Assembly (NCBI GenBank): GCA_934045905.1
Contig: OW203766.1
Location: 22,562,309 to 22,626,308, forward strand
From: Leuctra nigra
Lineage: Eukaryota; Arthropoda; Insecta; Plecoptera; Leuctridae
DNA: 64,000 nucleotides
Direction of reading: 5' to 3'
Part shown: positions 11,001 to 23,000 of the stretch, piece after piece
Position numbering within the stretch: the stretch's first letter is position 1
Layout: every line of letters starts with the position of its first letter
Position numbers and translations under genes: made by a program
Notes under the pieces: model-generated
What the model was told of the DNA's origin: nothing
The model's input: only the letters and a program-made list of their open reading frames with translations
Database searches by the model: none

Positions 11001-14000
11001 TCATTTCCGGTTTAGGTATGAGAAACTGCAAATATTATTGATGATAATACATAAAGTTGACCGTCTAAATTGTTTTGCGCTGGTTTCGTTGAAATCTATT
11101 TAGCCGTTATTGATATATGATGTCACTTCCGGTTTCATAATGGCGGCTTCCGGTTGGTTTTATAACAAGTCACATGAGACGTCAAAAGTACATACGTTAC
11201 ATAAATATCAAAATAATCGGATCAATCTTTGTTGCCAAAAAGCCAATCGATGTATTTCAAATTTCATTACGTCATTTCCGGTTTCTTTAACATAATGTTT
11301 AGTATTTTGCTACTAATCATGCATATAGATGACCGTCTGGATCGTTTGGCGCAATTTTCGTTCCAATCGGTCCAGCCGTTGACGAGATATGACGTCACTT
11401 CCGGTTTCAAAATGGCGGCATAAAACCAGTTATAGCAAAAGGCACCTCAGACGCCAAAAGTGCATATGTGGTAAAAATTTTAAATCAATCGGTTCAGCTG
11501 TTTATGCTGTGGCCTGTTTACCATATTTTAGCTCCACCCTACTACTACTACTGAGATTATTATGAAAACCGCCCTAAAACACTGTTTTCACGGCCCTCTA
11601 GCGCGCAAAGGGCGTAACCTATTGTTCCCAAATTTGGTATATGTTGTAGGGTGGGCCATAGCTCGAAATTAAGATATATCGCAACAATGTGAGATTTTCC
11701 AATTTTAAGATCCAGTAGGCCGAAAATGCCACTTTGATGCTTACAGTAAAAGTGGGTTTGCTCCAGCCTTTTTAAATGAGTGTGTGCGCGCGCCGTACGA
11801 CTTGGCTGGCGTGGAGCGACCGCTCCACTAGATATTATAAAAAAAAATCATCTTAAGATCGTAGGATTTTCTTAAATTTTTCAATTCTCAATCACTTTTG
11901 AATACGATTTGCTTCAAAAAAGGAAAAGCTTATCCAAACCCATATAAAAAAAATGTTTTTCCTAAGACAGGTGTTGGACATTAAACAAATTGAGTTACGA
12001 CATTGTTCTTTTTCGTTTCTTTATTTCGCCGACAATGGATCGCTTAAGAAACCATCATTATCCACGATCTTGTCTTTTATAGCTCATCTAGGCTCTCTAG
12101 CTCATCCCATTGGCAATTTTCATTTTTTTATTGCTAAATCTTGAAATTGGTATATGAATCAGCTACCAAATCTGATAATCAAAATCCCATTAAAACGAAA
12201 TAGTTTGCAGTGTTTTTGAATAGACAGTTTTAAAGATGTGAAAAATGTCGTGGTTTCGATCGTTTGATGTGTTCCGATCAGGTGAACGATCGCCGAATTT
12301 CGGAAGAAAAGAGACCGAATTCTCGTCTTTTTGTGCGAGGCGTTGGTGAGGAAACGCGACACGGGCCATTATCATAAATTTCGTCGCTGGTAATCTAAGG
12401 TATTTTGTGAAGTTTTGGTCATTCCTCTCTGACAGCTGTTTATGCTCTGATTTATGTGTGACGTTTGGCTACTCTAAGCCTATGATAAGAGATAACCAGC
12501 GTTCCCGCCATTATAGGAAGACATTGACTAATTGAGGACTTGATGACAAAGCTAGCTAATGCATCAACTCTATTGATCCAGGAAGGAAGATGCGTCTTCA
12601 GAGGAACCACGTTCCAACATGGCAATATTCAAACTTTAAAGAAAGCTGAAAAGTTCATATTTGAGTACACAACATCATTTTAGCGAAATTAAATTTCTTA
12701 TAATTTATTTGAAAACAATATTTCAGTTATAAACAAAGTACAATGTATAAGCTAACCGCTCATTGATTTATAATGTTATCCCTATTTCTAGAAACTAAAC
12801 ATGGTAATAAATCTAGGCCCCCTTTTAGTATAACAACAGAAAATCGTGTATAGGAAATTTATTAAATCCATACATTAACCTTTGACAAATTATGTTAACT
12901 ATTATAATACCGTTTAAAATCAATATTCAAAACTTGTAAATTAACGTAATTCGCGATATCCTAGGGTAACAAATTGTTTCGTACAGAAGTAATATTTAAG
13001 AATATCTCTTAGTCTTCTCTCTTTCTTTCGTCTAAATATTTTTTAAAATTATTTTAGTCCTATGAACTGCATAATTTTTATATTTAATTTTATTATTCCT
13101 CTGCTCCACCCACAATCCCAAGTCATCCTTGTGCAGCACCGTGAGTGATGCGTCCTCATCCACTGATTAATAGCGACTGTCATCTCAAAGATAAACCCGC
13201 GTGCAAGACAATGCCGACTGTGGGTGATACCATCATCTGTCTTCGCCTAAAATACACCATCACTGTTATAAATAATTACAATCAAGCCAAAATAGAATCC
13301 TACGCGAAAGACTTGCATAGCTATAAACAAATCTTTTGAGATTTATTTTTATCGAGATAAGAAGGTAATAAAAATGAGATATAGATGGTACATGGTCAAG
13401 GACAAAAACCTGATGTAATTACCTAGCTTTATGTGCGTTTAAATAAAACATAACGAATCATTATGGGTGATTGAGATTTAGTAAAGTGGAGAAAATTACT
13501 CATTTTTATTAGAAGACGTTAGGTATATTGTCACAAAATTTAAATAAAAAAGCTCATTATATTAGGGTTTTGTTATATATAATAACAACTTTTAAGTTGA
13601 GAATGTATAGGTTTCTGTGGAAAACTTCCATGGAGTCAGGATGATATGAAGGGATGTGTGTTGTGAAAAATATCCGACCGAACCGGGGCTTGAACCCAGA
13701 ACCTCTCACTTGCCGGGCGAGAGCTCTACCAACTGAGCTACCCGGTCGGACAGACGGACATAAGACACAACGCACTGATGAAAGTAAGAGCTTTTAAGTT
13801 GTCAAAAAAGCCACTCAAAAGAAAAGTTGTGAATCATTCAGACTTATGCGGACTTTGAAGCTCTAAAGCTGTTGACTTAACTTGTTAGCTCAACTTAATT
13901 CCTCTAGAATTGATGCCAAAAGATTCTATTCCTCTCGTAAACAGAGTTCTCGTAATGCAGTTTTAGATTGATTTGCAAATTATCTTCTCCTTGTGCCGAG

Positions 14001-17000
14001 GATCATGCTAATCTTTATCGTCACTTCAACCAAGGAAAACATTCTTCTTTGACCGGCACCTCCACCATTGAGTTATCGACGTTCTCGGGATGTGAAGAAG
14101 CTAGAAGAAGTTCTCGAGTGGGAGGTGGTTAATAATCGCCTCGTTTATTATGACATAAATGAGTGTCTGCTTACGCCCTTGCTCTGTACTTCTGGCGTTC
14201 AGAACCGGTACGTGACTCAATTTACAATCCCGAGATGTCCTCAACTCTGGGATCAGTTTTCAATGTGCCCCGTGTCGATGAACCTCTTGGAATATATTAC
14301 TTTTCTGCCCTCTCGATGCAATATCTTGAGATTTTATGACATTTTATATAGATGATGGTCTGGTGTCTTAAAAATTAAATTGATATATACAATTTAGAAA
14401 TTCACGAAAAAACTTTATTCAACTTTATTCTTTATTCATCCAAAGCGGTGTTTTATAAAATATCAAGTGAAGGAAGTTATACAAAACCAGAAACATTTGA
14501 TTTGCACGTATCAATGTAAATAATTTCAATTTGGAAATCAAAATAGCATCATGATTACAATCATGCAAATCCATATCTAAATAGTGTAAAATATATTTTA
14601 TTTTAATAAATTTCGTTCAATCAACCATTGTTTTAATATCAAATTACCTTCTGCCAGAGTCTCAGAAAGCTGCTTCAATTACAGCTGTTCAATATCATTT
14701 ACTCTATACTTTCTGAATCTGTCATTTACATTTAATTTGCAACATATTTTTTATATTAACACCATCCGCTATTTTTAGTATTAACTTTTTTTTAAACAAA
14801 ATTGAGTTTGAGATTGGAATTGAAGAGCCCTCCTCGGCGGGCAACGTCCTTGCCGAATCTCGCGACCTCCGAAGGTCGATTCAGTTGATGTTTCGCCAAC
14901 TCATCCGTATCACAACAAGAAGCCTGAGAAGAAAGTAATTGAAAAATGCGACAATGTGAGAAGTGAAAAAAAGTTACGACACGATCGAGAATCAATTTCA
15001 ATAAGCTAGATATTCATATAGGCGAGCGCTGAGCTCGTGTTACATTGAAAGGACATATCTATGAGGACCATAAAATAACGCAAAATCGTTGCGAACTAGC
15101 AATCATAGTTTCCAAATGCTTTACAAAATATTTTAATAATTAGGTAATTATAATTTTTTGACTATCTATCACTTTTATTTAACCTATAATTTATTACGAT
15201 GGTAGCTACTTTTATAATTTGGGAACCAGCTTAATAAAGCGCAATACTTCAAAACATACGTGAAAAGTGAGCTTCGAAGGAACGGGTAAGCATCTAAAAA
15301 CTGCTCCTAACTTCGCGACAATCTCTGAGCTGTGCCGATACTTTTTATTGCTCTCTGCGACAGTTAAAAAGCAACACGTCGATTTGTTACGCTTTAAAAG
15401 CACCATAATCGATCAGAGGAAGATATTTAGAAGTCGCATTGCGTTCTCGTGTACATGAAAAGCATAGGTACTGAATATTGCACCCTGAACGTCTTATGGG
15501 AAATGTAATTTCAAACCGCTGATCTGTGACATTGCAGATCCAACTTAATATAACAACTTAATAAGCATGTAAACGTTTCAGCTTGAATGGTTATATGCTA
15601 ATATATCGTCGTCAAAAAGTCAAAACTCTCCTTTCACAGAGTTTTTCCTGCAATGTTTTGACAATCTTGCGTATTCTTATTGTGGTATTTTTCATTTCTC
15701 ACAAGAAATTAGAATTTCTTGCTCTTGTAGGAATCGTGGATATTATTTTTGTCACGTTTATATTGTATATGCCCCGAGGCTTCGTGTTTCTCTTTGTTAT
15801 TATTTATTTTTATGACAAATAAAAAGATGATACGAGTATGAAAATAACAACGTAGATCATGTTCAAGTTTATTGAACATTAATGTCCATTTTCATGTCTC
15901 ACAGTGCCTCAGCATCCGACTCCATATCGCCGATCACCTCAACAGAACCCGTTCAATCAGCGCCAGATCCAGCAGTACCAGGTGGCCGTGCAATATCCCC
16001 AAGGATCTCGCGTGCCACACGGCAGCTCTGTGCCTCCAGGACCCGCTGCTCCAGGCCACATCTGGATCCAGGTGCCAGTCTCGTCAGCCGGGCCTCCTGC
16101 ACCAGCTCCAGAGCGCCCCAACGACTACCCCCGTCCGCCGGCAGGGTGGGCGCCGCAGCCCGGCAACCAGCCGCTTCGACCTCCGCCGGGCACCTTCTCG
16201 GAGGAGGTTAGCTATCCGGAGCAGCAGCCAGGCGTCGGAGGTTTGTTTCAATCATCAGTGATGTTTATGTTGAACATTGTTTCCATAACTCTCCGAGACT
16301 TCGATTACTTTGTATGTAAAACTTGCACATTTGCTGGCTTTTCTTTGGATTTCCACCTCATTTTAGGATTTTCTAGTTCTTGTATGACTTTTTTTGAAGA
16401 CTTTTCATAGAACCTTAAGAATTCCAAGGATAGTTTTACTCATGGAATTCTACAAAACACAAGAAGCAAACTCGAATACTCACACTCATACTAATTTTGA
16501 AAGAAAGTGAATTGATAGAGCATAAAATACACACACAAAAACACATATAGTACATATTTATAATTATTTGTTAATATCAATGTTATTTGAACAGGTTTCG
16601 ATGGGAATCCGTCGGAGGGCGCTCCTCCCGTGGTCGGCGGAGGCCAAGGAGGCGATTACAACGAGGTTGTCGAGGAGATAACCGGCCCCGTGGGGCCTGC
16701 ACCTGTCGACCCTGCACCCGAGTACCCTGCACCTGAGTACCCTGCACCTGAGTACCCAGCACCTGTGGACCCTGCACCCGAATACCCTGCACCCGAGTAC
16801 CCTGCACCTGAAGAGGGCGCCTGGCAGCCCGGTACAGGAGGCGGTGGAGAAGTGGACCCTCTGTTCGCGAGATGTCGCGAGGCTCGAGGACAGTTCCCCA
16901 GCGCGACGGCGTGCAACAAGTTCGTCAACTGTTGGGACGATATGGTCGTGGAGCAACAGTGTCCCGGCAACCTTGTGTTCAGTGACAAGGGCTATTGTGA

Positions 17001-20000
17001 CTATCCCGACAACGTAGACTGCGGAGACAGAGTAGCGGAGAGTAAGTACAGTCACCTACAAGTGTTCCTACTGGGTTAGACATGGTGCACGAATGGGAAG
17101 TCATGCACGCCACTGAAAATATAATTGTTTGTTGTAAAACCAGAAATATATTGTAATTGATGTCGTGGACGTTTTCGGAACCATCGGGTAATAGCATGGC
17201 AGTGCAGGTGACGGTTTGTTCCGATGAAAGTGCTGGTGGCCCTGAAAAGAACCGTTCGAGCCGTTTTGAAGGAACGGCCCTTATCCGGGCCACCAGCACT
17301 TTCATCAGAACAAACCGTCACCTGCACTGCTATGCTATATTGTAGTTGTTTCTTTTGTTTGACTAGCTTTCTTTCAAAACTCACAATTTGAAGAGCGTTT
17401 CACAATAATTCCATTTCAATACATTTTGAATTATACCGGTCATTATTTATTTTCCTTCTATTTTTCCAATTTACCGGTTGGATTGCTCATTAAAATTTAA
17501 TATTTCAACAACGTTGGTGCTGATGATTAGGCTTCTGATTCTGAAATAACTCGAAGTAGAAGATCCGCATTTAATGATCGATCGTTATTTTATGACTTAC
17601 TACTCATGTATAAATGAAATACCACAGCTGCGTTCTATGCAAAAAAAACATATTTTTTCTATTGTAAGCCCTTAAAAGCTTAAGCTATTACTATATTAAA
17701 AATTATAGAATTAATGATAAAAGGTTTACTAATCAGCAGGCGTTTTGTTTGTTTTAAAAACTAACCACGGAAATAACGAAACACAAAGGCAAACAACCAC
17801 AAAGGTACTCTAGAAATTCTCTGCACAACAACTTATATTTCAACCCCCGTCATCCCTTTGAGCTCGAAGCATCACGTGATACATGCACGATGTTGTTACA
17901 GAGCCTGGTATCGGAGACTCGGCAGAATGCCCGACGGCGTACGGCTTCTACCGTAGCACGGTCAGCTGTGGGCTCTTCTACGTCTGCGACAACAGAAGAG
18001 CCATTCAGTTCGCTTGTCCGGACGGACTCAACTTCAACGCGGTGAGCTTTGACTTTGAGATCATAGAACGGTTCACAAATTTTAGATTAAATCTCAATAT
18101 TTCAAACACTATTTAGCGATTTTCATCAGGAAAACTCATGGAAAGCATGGAAATCATGGGAAACTCCAAACACTGCGAATATTGTCCTAAGATTATTCCT
18201 TTATTTGAAAGTTAAAGACTTTTAGAAATATGTTATAAACCATTAAAGTTTGTACAAAATGTTCCTGATTCATGTAATTTTATACATTTAGATTTCATCA
18301 TAAACACGGATTAGTCGAAGAAAAATGATTGAATTCAAGTGTGATCTTATCCTATGTATTATTGCAATGAATAATACATGTCGTGAAAGCATAACTTCAG
18401 AGATTTATGTAACAAACTCTTTTAGAAGAGAACAATTTTCACCAAACAATAATCCTTTGATGATGTTTAAAAAAATTTAAATAGAGTCACTTAAATGTTC
18501 ATTTCACCGTGAATTAGCTAATGCAACTTTCATCTGAGTTTGACAATGTCCTGAAAACGCCTCTAGGAGCTGAACGTCTGCGACTATCCCTACAACGTGG
18601 ACTGCGGTGACACGCCTCCAGAGCGACCGCTTCCAGAAGTTGTTCCAGCTACTGAGGAGCCTGGAGAAGTGGATCCAGCTCCAGAAGCTCCAGAACAACC
18701 AGCCGTTGCTCCAGAACAACCTGCTACAGACACTCGCAAGAAGTTCCACGGTGGTCTCAAAAGAATACCAGCTAGTATGTACCTCTCAAAACATAACTCT
18801 TTTCGGTTGGAAAACATCAACTAACATGTCGCTAACTTACGTCTCCTTTTGACACTTTTGTTTTGTTCTCTATCTATTTTCTCCCGTGGTCTGTTTATAG
18901 ACCAAATTGTTTCTGTTGCAAACCTGTAAAGACTAATCGTCTGTTTTTTTCAATACGCTTGTTTAACAAAATCCATTGATTGATTGAAACGAGAAAATGT
19001 TCCGATCAAGCTGGAGATTTGCAAAGTCACCAAAGAGTTTTTGATATTGCATGTGCCGGTGCTCGCTTATCTACTCGTCACCCAGAGTGTTTTCCTATGA
19101 TTATTCAATATAGAAGTATTAGTCAACAGATCGTACATTTCAATATCCACATTATGAACAGAACAGTAGAATGTGTGTAAGTAGAGCATAACTTAGCAAA
19201 CTTTTCTTTAGTTTAGTTGCATGAAGTAGAATGTATGGCAATAGATAGAGCACACTAAAAATCTAGTGAAGCGGTCGCTCCACCCAGCCAAGTCGTACCG
19301 TACACTCACACTCACTCAACATACCGTAAATGACTAATAAACTGAGGAGCAGACCAACCACTTTTACTGTAAGCAACAACATGGCATTTTCGGCCTACTG
19401 GATCTTAAAATTGGAAAATCTCACATTGTTGCGATATATCTTAATTTCGAGCTATGGCCCACCCCACTACATATACCAAATTAGGGAACAATATGTTATG
19501 CCGTTTGCGAGCTAGAGGGCCGAGAAAACAGTGAAATTACACCACTTTCTGATTCTGAAGATATCAGGAAACGTTGCTATCACCGCCACAGCCTAAACGG
19601 CTAAACCGATCGACCTGAAACTTTTACCACATATGCACTTTTGGCGTCTGATGATACCTTGCCTCTTGTGATTTTTTGTGCCGCCATTTTTAAACCGGAA
19701 GTGACGTCATAACTCAAAAACGTCTGGACCGATTAGAACGAAATTAGCGCCATTCGATTTAGATGGTCATCTATATGAAGTATCAATAAAAAAAATATTA
19801 TTTTCTTATTTTCTAAACCGGAAGTGACGTCATAAATACGCAATATTTAACTTATTTCAACAAATTATACTTAAAATACGTACATAATTAACTTACATTG
19901 TAACATAGACAATACAATTTATATATTCAAGGTAGCAGTGTTCTCGGCCGCCATTCCTGAAACCGGAAGTGACGTCATATATCTAAAACGCCTGTACCGA

Positions 20001-23000
20001 TTGCAACTGAACTAGCTCCTGCGTATTCATTCTGCTATTTATTTGAAAAATCAATTGTGAAAAATGAATAAATAAATTAATGGTACCGGAAATGGCGGCA
20101 GGAACCACTAAATGAAACCGGAAGTGACGTCATATATTACAAACGGCATGACCGATTTTACGGAAATATAGGGATTAGGAATTCAGATGGTCGTTCATGA
20201 AGGTATCAACTAGATAAAACTAGATTGTTTTCTTATTACCTATACCGGAATTCGGCCGCTATTTCAAAACCGGAAGTGACGTCATGTATCGAAAACGGCT
20301 GGATCGATTATAACGAAACTTAAGCTATTCTTCTTGGATAATCATTGTCATCTTATACCAAACGCAACTTTTCATAGTAACCAAATCGGTTGAGGCGTAT
20401 TTTTTTAAAGAAATTAGTCCCTGCTCGGACATGTGCTACAAGCTGTATGTATAAACTAACAAAAGAAGTGATATCCCAGAAAAAACACTCCGTGTAAAAA
20501 TACCAGCCAAGTCTCTTTAACTATAAAAAAAAATAGAAGAAATCTAAAAATTCAGCACTGAAAAGGAGTGATATCAAAAAAGGAGCCAAGTCAACGAATT
20601 TTCCAAATTTTAATCGTACCATTGAAATAAAAATATCAACCCCCGAGAAATACTTAAAAAAAGGACTTGGCGCATCGTTTTTTTAAAGACATTTTTCTAT
20701 TCTTAAGCTTAAGCCACTCACATACTACGTAGTTCAGAAATGCCTAGAAAAATTGGGACAAAACTTTCAAATTAAATATTGAACATTCTGTAAAATATTT
20801 TAAATTTAAATATAAGTACGCAAAGAAACATAGCATTGTCTTACAAGCAATAAATACAGAACAGTTGTGTTTGTGATTGGTAGGTACCTATAGTTTTGTG
20901 GGTACATCAACATACCTACTACAGCATTATGCTTGGAACCTTCTCGCCGTGTAATTAATTGCTATTAATTAACATTTTATACCAAAAAAATTCATAAATT
21001 ACATAACGTATTACTTTAGATAAAAATCTAGTCAGTAATTATTTGAGCAGCATGGCTCAGTGCACTAGTCACTTATACAAATCTCATTGACGGCCTTCTT
21101 GTAATGAGCGCTTTCGCTATTTCCCTCAGTCACGATAATGAGAAGTATGATTGATTAATATGACCCTAGAAATAGTGGCAATAACGAATAGACTAGGCCG
21201 CTTCCGTTTATTCGTTATTCGTTTATCCGTTTATTTCCTCTGAATATTGACAAAATACCAAAACTGCCAGTAGGTAAGAGTACTAGTTATATTAAAACGT
21301 AGTATGATTCGTCGATAATGAATGTGATATACTCAGGAAAATATACTTGTAGAGTTCTTCCTATACTTTTAGGATAGAAAAGTGTCTTTAAAAAAACGAT
21401 GCGCCAAGTCCTTTTTTTAAGTATTTCTCGGGGGTTGATATTTTTATTTCAATGGTACGATTAAAATTTGGAAAATTCGTTGACTTGGCTCCTTTTTTGA
21501 TATCACTCCTTTTCAGTGCTGAATTTTTAGATTTCTTCTATTTTTTTTATAGTTAAAGAGACTTGGCTGGTATTTTTACACGGAGTGTTTTTTCTGGGTA
21601 CCTTTTACGGGCGAAGTAGAAGGTGCGTCAATAGAGCACAATTTTTTACACCAAGTGCATGCCCTGATAAATCAAAGTAAGTTAGTAACATAATCCACTA
21701 TACATTATACATCCATTATTTTATTTAATTTTGCAGGTGAAAATGGATTCTCATTCCAATATTGTTGTAAACTTGTAGTAAATTGTATGTCTCTTTCAGG
21801 CGCTATCGATGCTCGAGTGCCGTGCAGGACCAACTCCGTGTTCCGCCTGAATCCTGCGTGCACCTCCGTGTCACTCTGCAGACGTGGCTACTCCACCACG
21901 ATCAACTGCTCCCCCGGCACAGCGTGGGACTCCAAGGCCCAAGCCTGCATCAATGTGTACAAGGCCAGGTGGTAAGTCCCACACTTATGTACTCCACCAC
22001 GATCAACTGCTCCCCCGGCACAGCGTGGGACTCCAAGGCCCAAGCCTGCATCAATGTGTACAAGGCCAGGTGGTAAGTCCCACACTTATGTACTCCACCA
22101 CGATCAACTGCTCCCCCGGCACAGCGTGGGACTCCAAGGCTCAAGCCTGCATCAATGTGTACAAGGCCAGGTGGTAAGTCCCACACTTATGTACTCCACC
22201 ACGATCAACTGCTACCCGGCACAGCGAGGGACTCCAAGGCCCAAGCCTGCATCAATGTGTACAAGGCCAGGTGGTAAGTCCCACACTTATGTACTCCACC
22301 ACAATCAACTGCTCCCCCGGCACAGCGTGGGACTCCAAGGCCCAAGCCTGCATCAATGTGTACAAGGCCAGGTGGTAAGTCCCACACTTATGTACTCCAC
22401 CACGATCAACTGCTCCCCCGGCACAGCGTGGGACTCCAAGGCCCAAGCCTGCATCAATGTGTACAAGGCCAGGTGGTAAGTCCCACACTTATGTACTCCA
22501 CCACAATCAACTGCTCCCCCGGCACAGCGTGGGACTCCAAGGCCCAAGCCTGCATCAATGTGTACAAGGCCAGGTGGTAAGTCCCACACTTATGTACTCC
22601 ACCACGATCAACTGCTCCCCCGGCACAGCGTGGGACTCCAAGGCCCAAGCCTGCATCAATGTGTACAAGGCCAGGTGGTAAGTCCCACACTTATGTACTC
22701 CACCACGATCAACTGCTCCCCCGGCACAGCGTGGGACTCCAAGGCCCAAGCCTGCATCAATGTGTACAAGGCCAGGTGGTAAGTCCCACACTTATGTACT
22801 CCACCACGATCAACTGCTCCCCCGGCACAGCGTGGGACTCCAAGGCCCAAGCCTGCTTCAATGTGTACAAGGCCAGGTGGTAAGTCCCACACTTATGTAC
22901 TCCACCACAATCAACTGCTCCCCCGGCACAGCGTGGGACTCCAAGGCCCAAGCCTGCATCAATGTGTACAAGGCCAGGTGGTAAGTCCCACACTTATGTA

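Larger units (their letters stand above)
8057..15904 (+). other. Intron 1 (7.8 kb) of the upstream chitin-binding-domain gene
   Basis: Contains a G/C-rich dispersed repeat at 8570-8640, a 21-base C run, element copy B and a tRNA-derived SINE. Short open frames such as 14068-14355 (95 codons) and 15583-15822 (79 codons) match nothing I recognise. A GC-richer patch at 12230-12370 has no evident function. Confidence 0.7.

Noticed and set aside
13676..13747. Functional tRNA-Ala gene
   Set aside because: Position 33 is C instead of U, and a SINE-type body follows the head.
15583..15822. 79-codon hydrophobic frame as a small membrane protein
   Set aside because: AT-rich sequence produces hydrophobic codons by chance; no conserved motif, and it lies inside an intron.
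15872..16261. Two overlapping alternative frames (129 and 109 codons) at exon 2
   Set aside because: Only the frame in phase with exons 1 and 3 continues across both splice sites.
16564..17055. 163-codon minus-strand frame opposite exon 3
   Set aside because: It is the antisense of the PAPEY repeat and CBM14 coding sequence, where codon bias keeps the reverse strand open.
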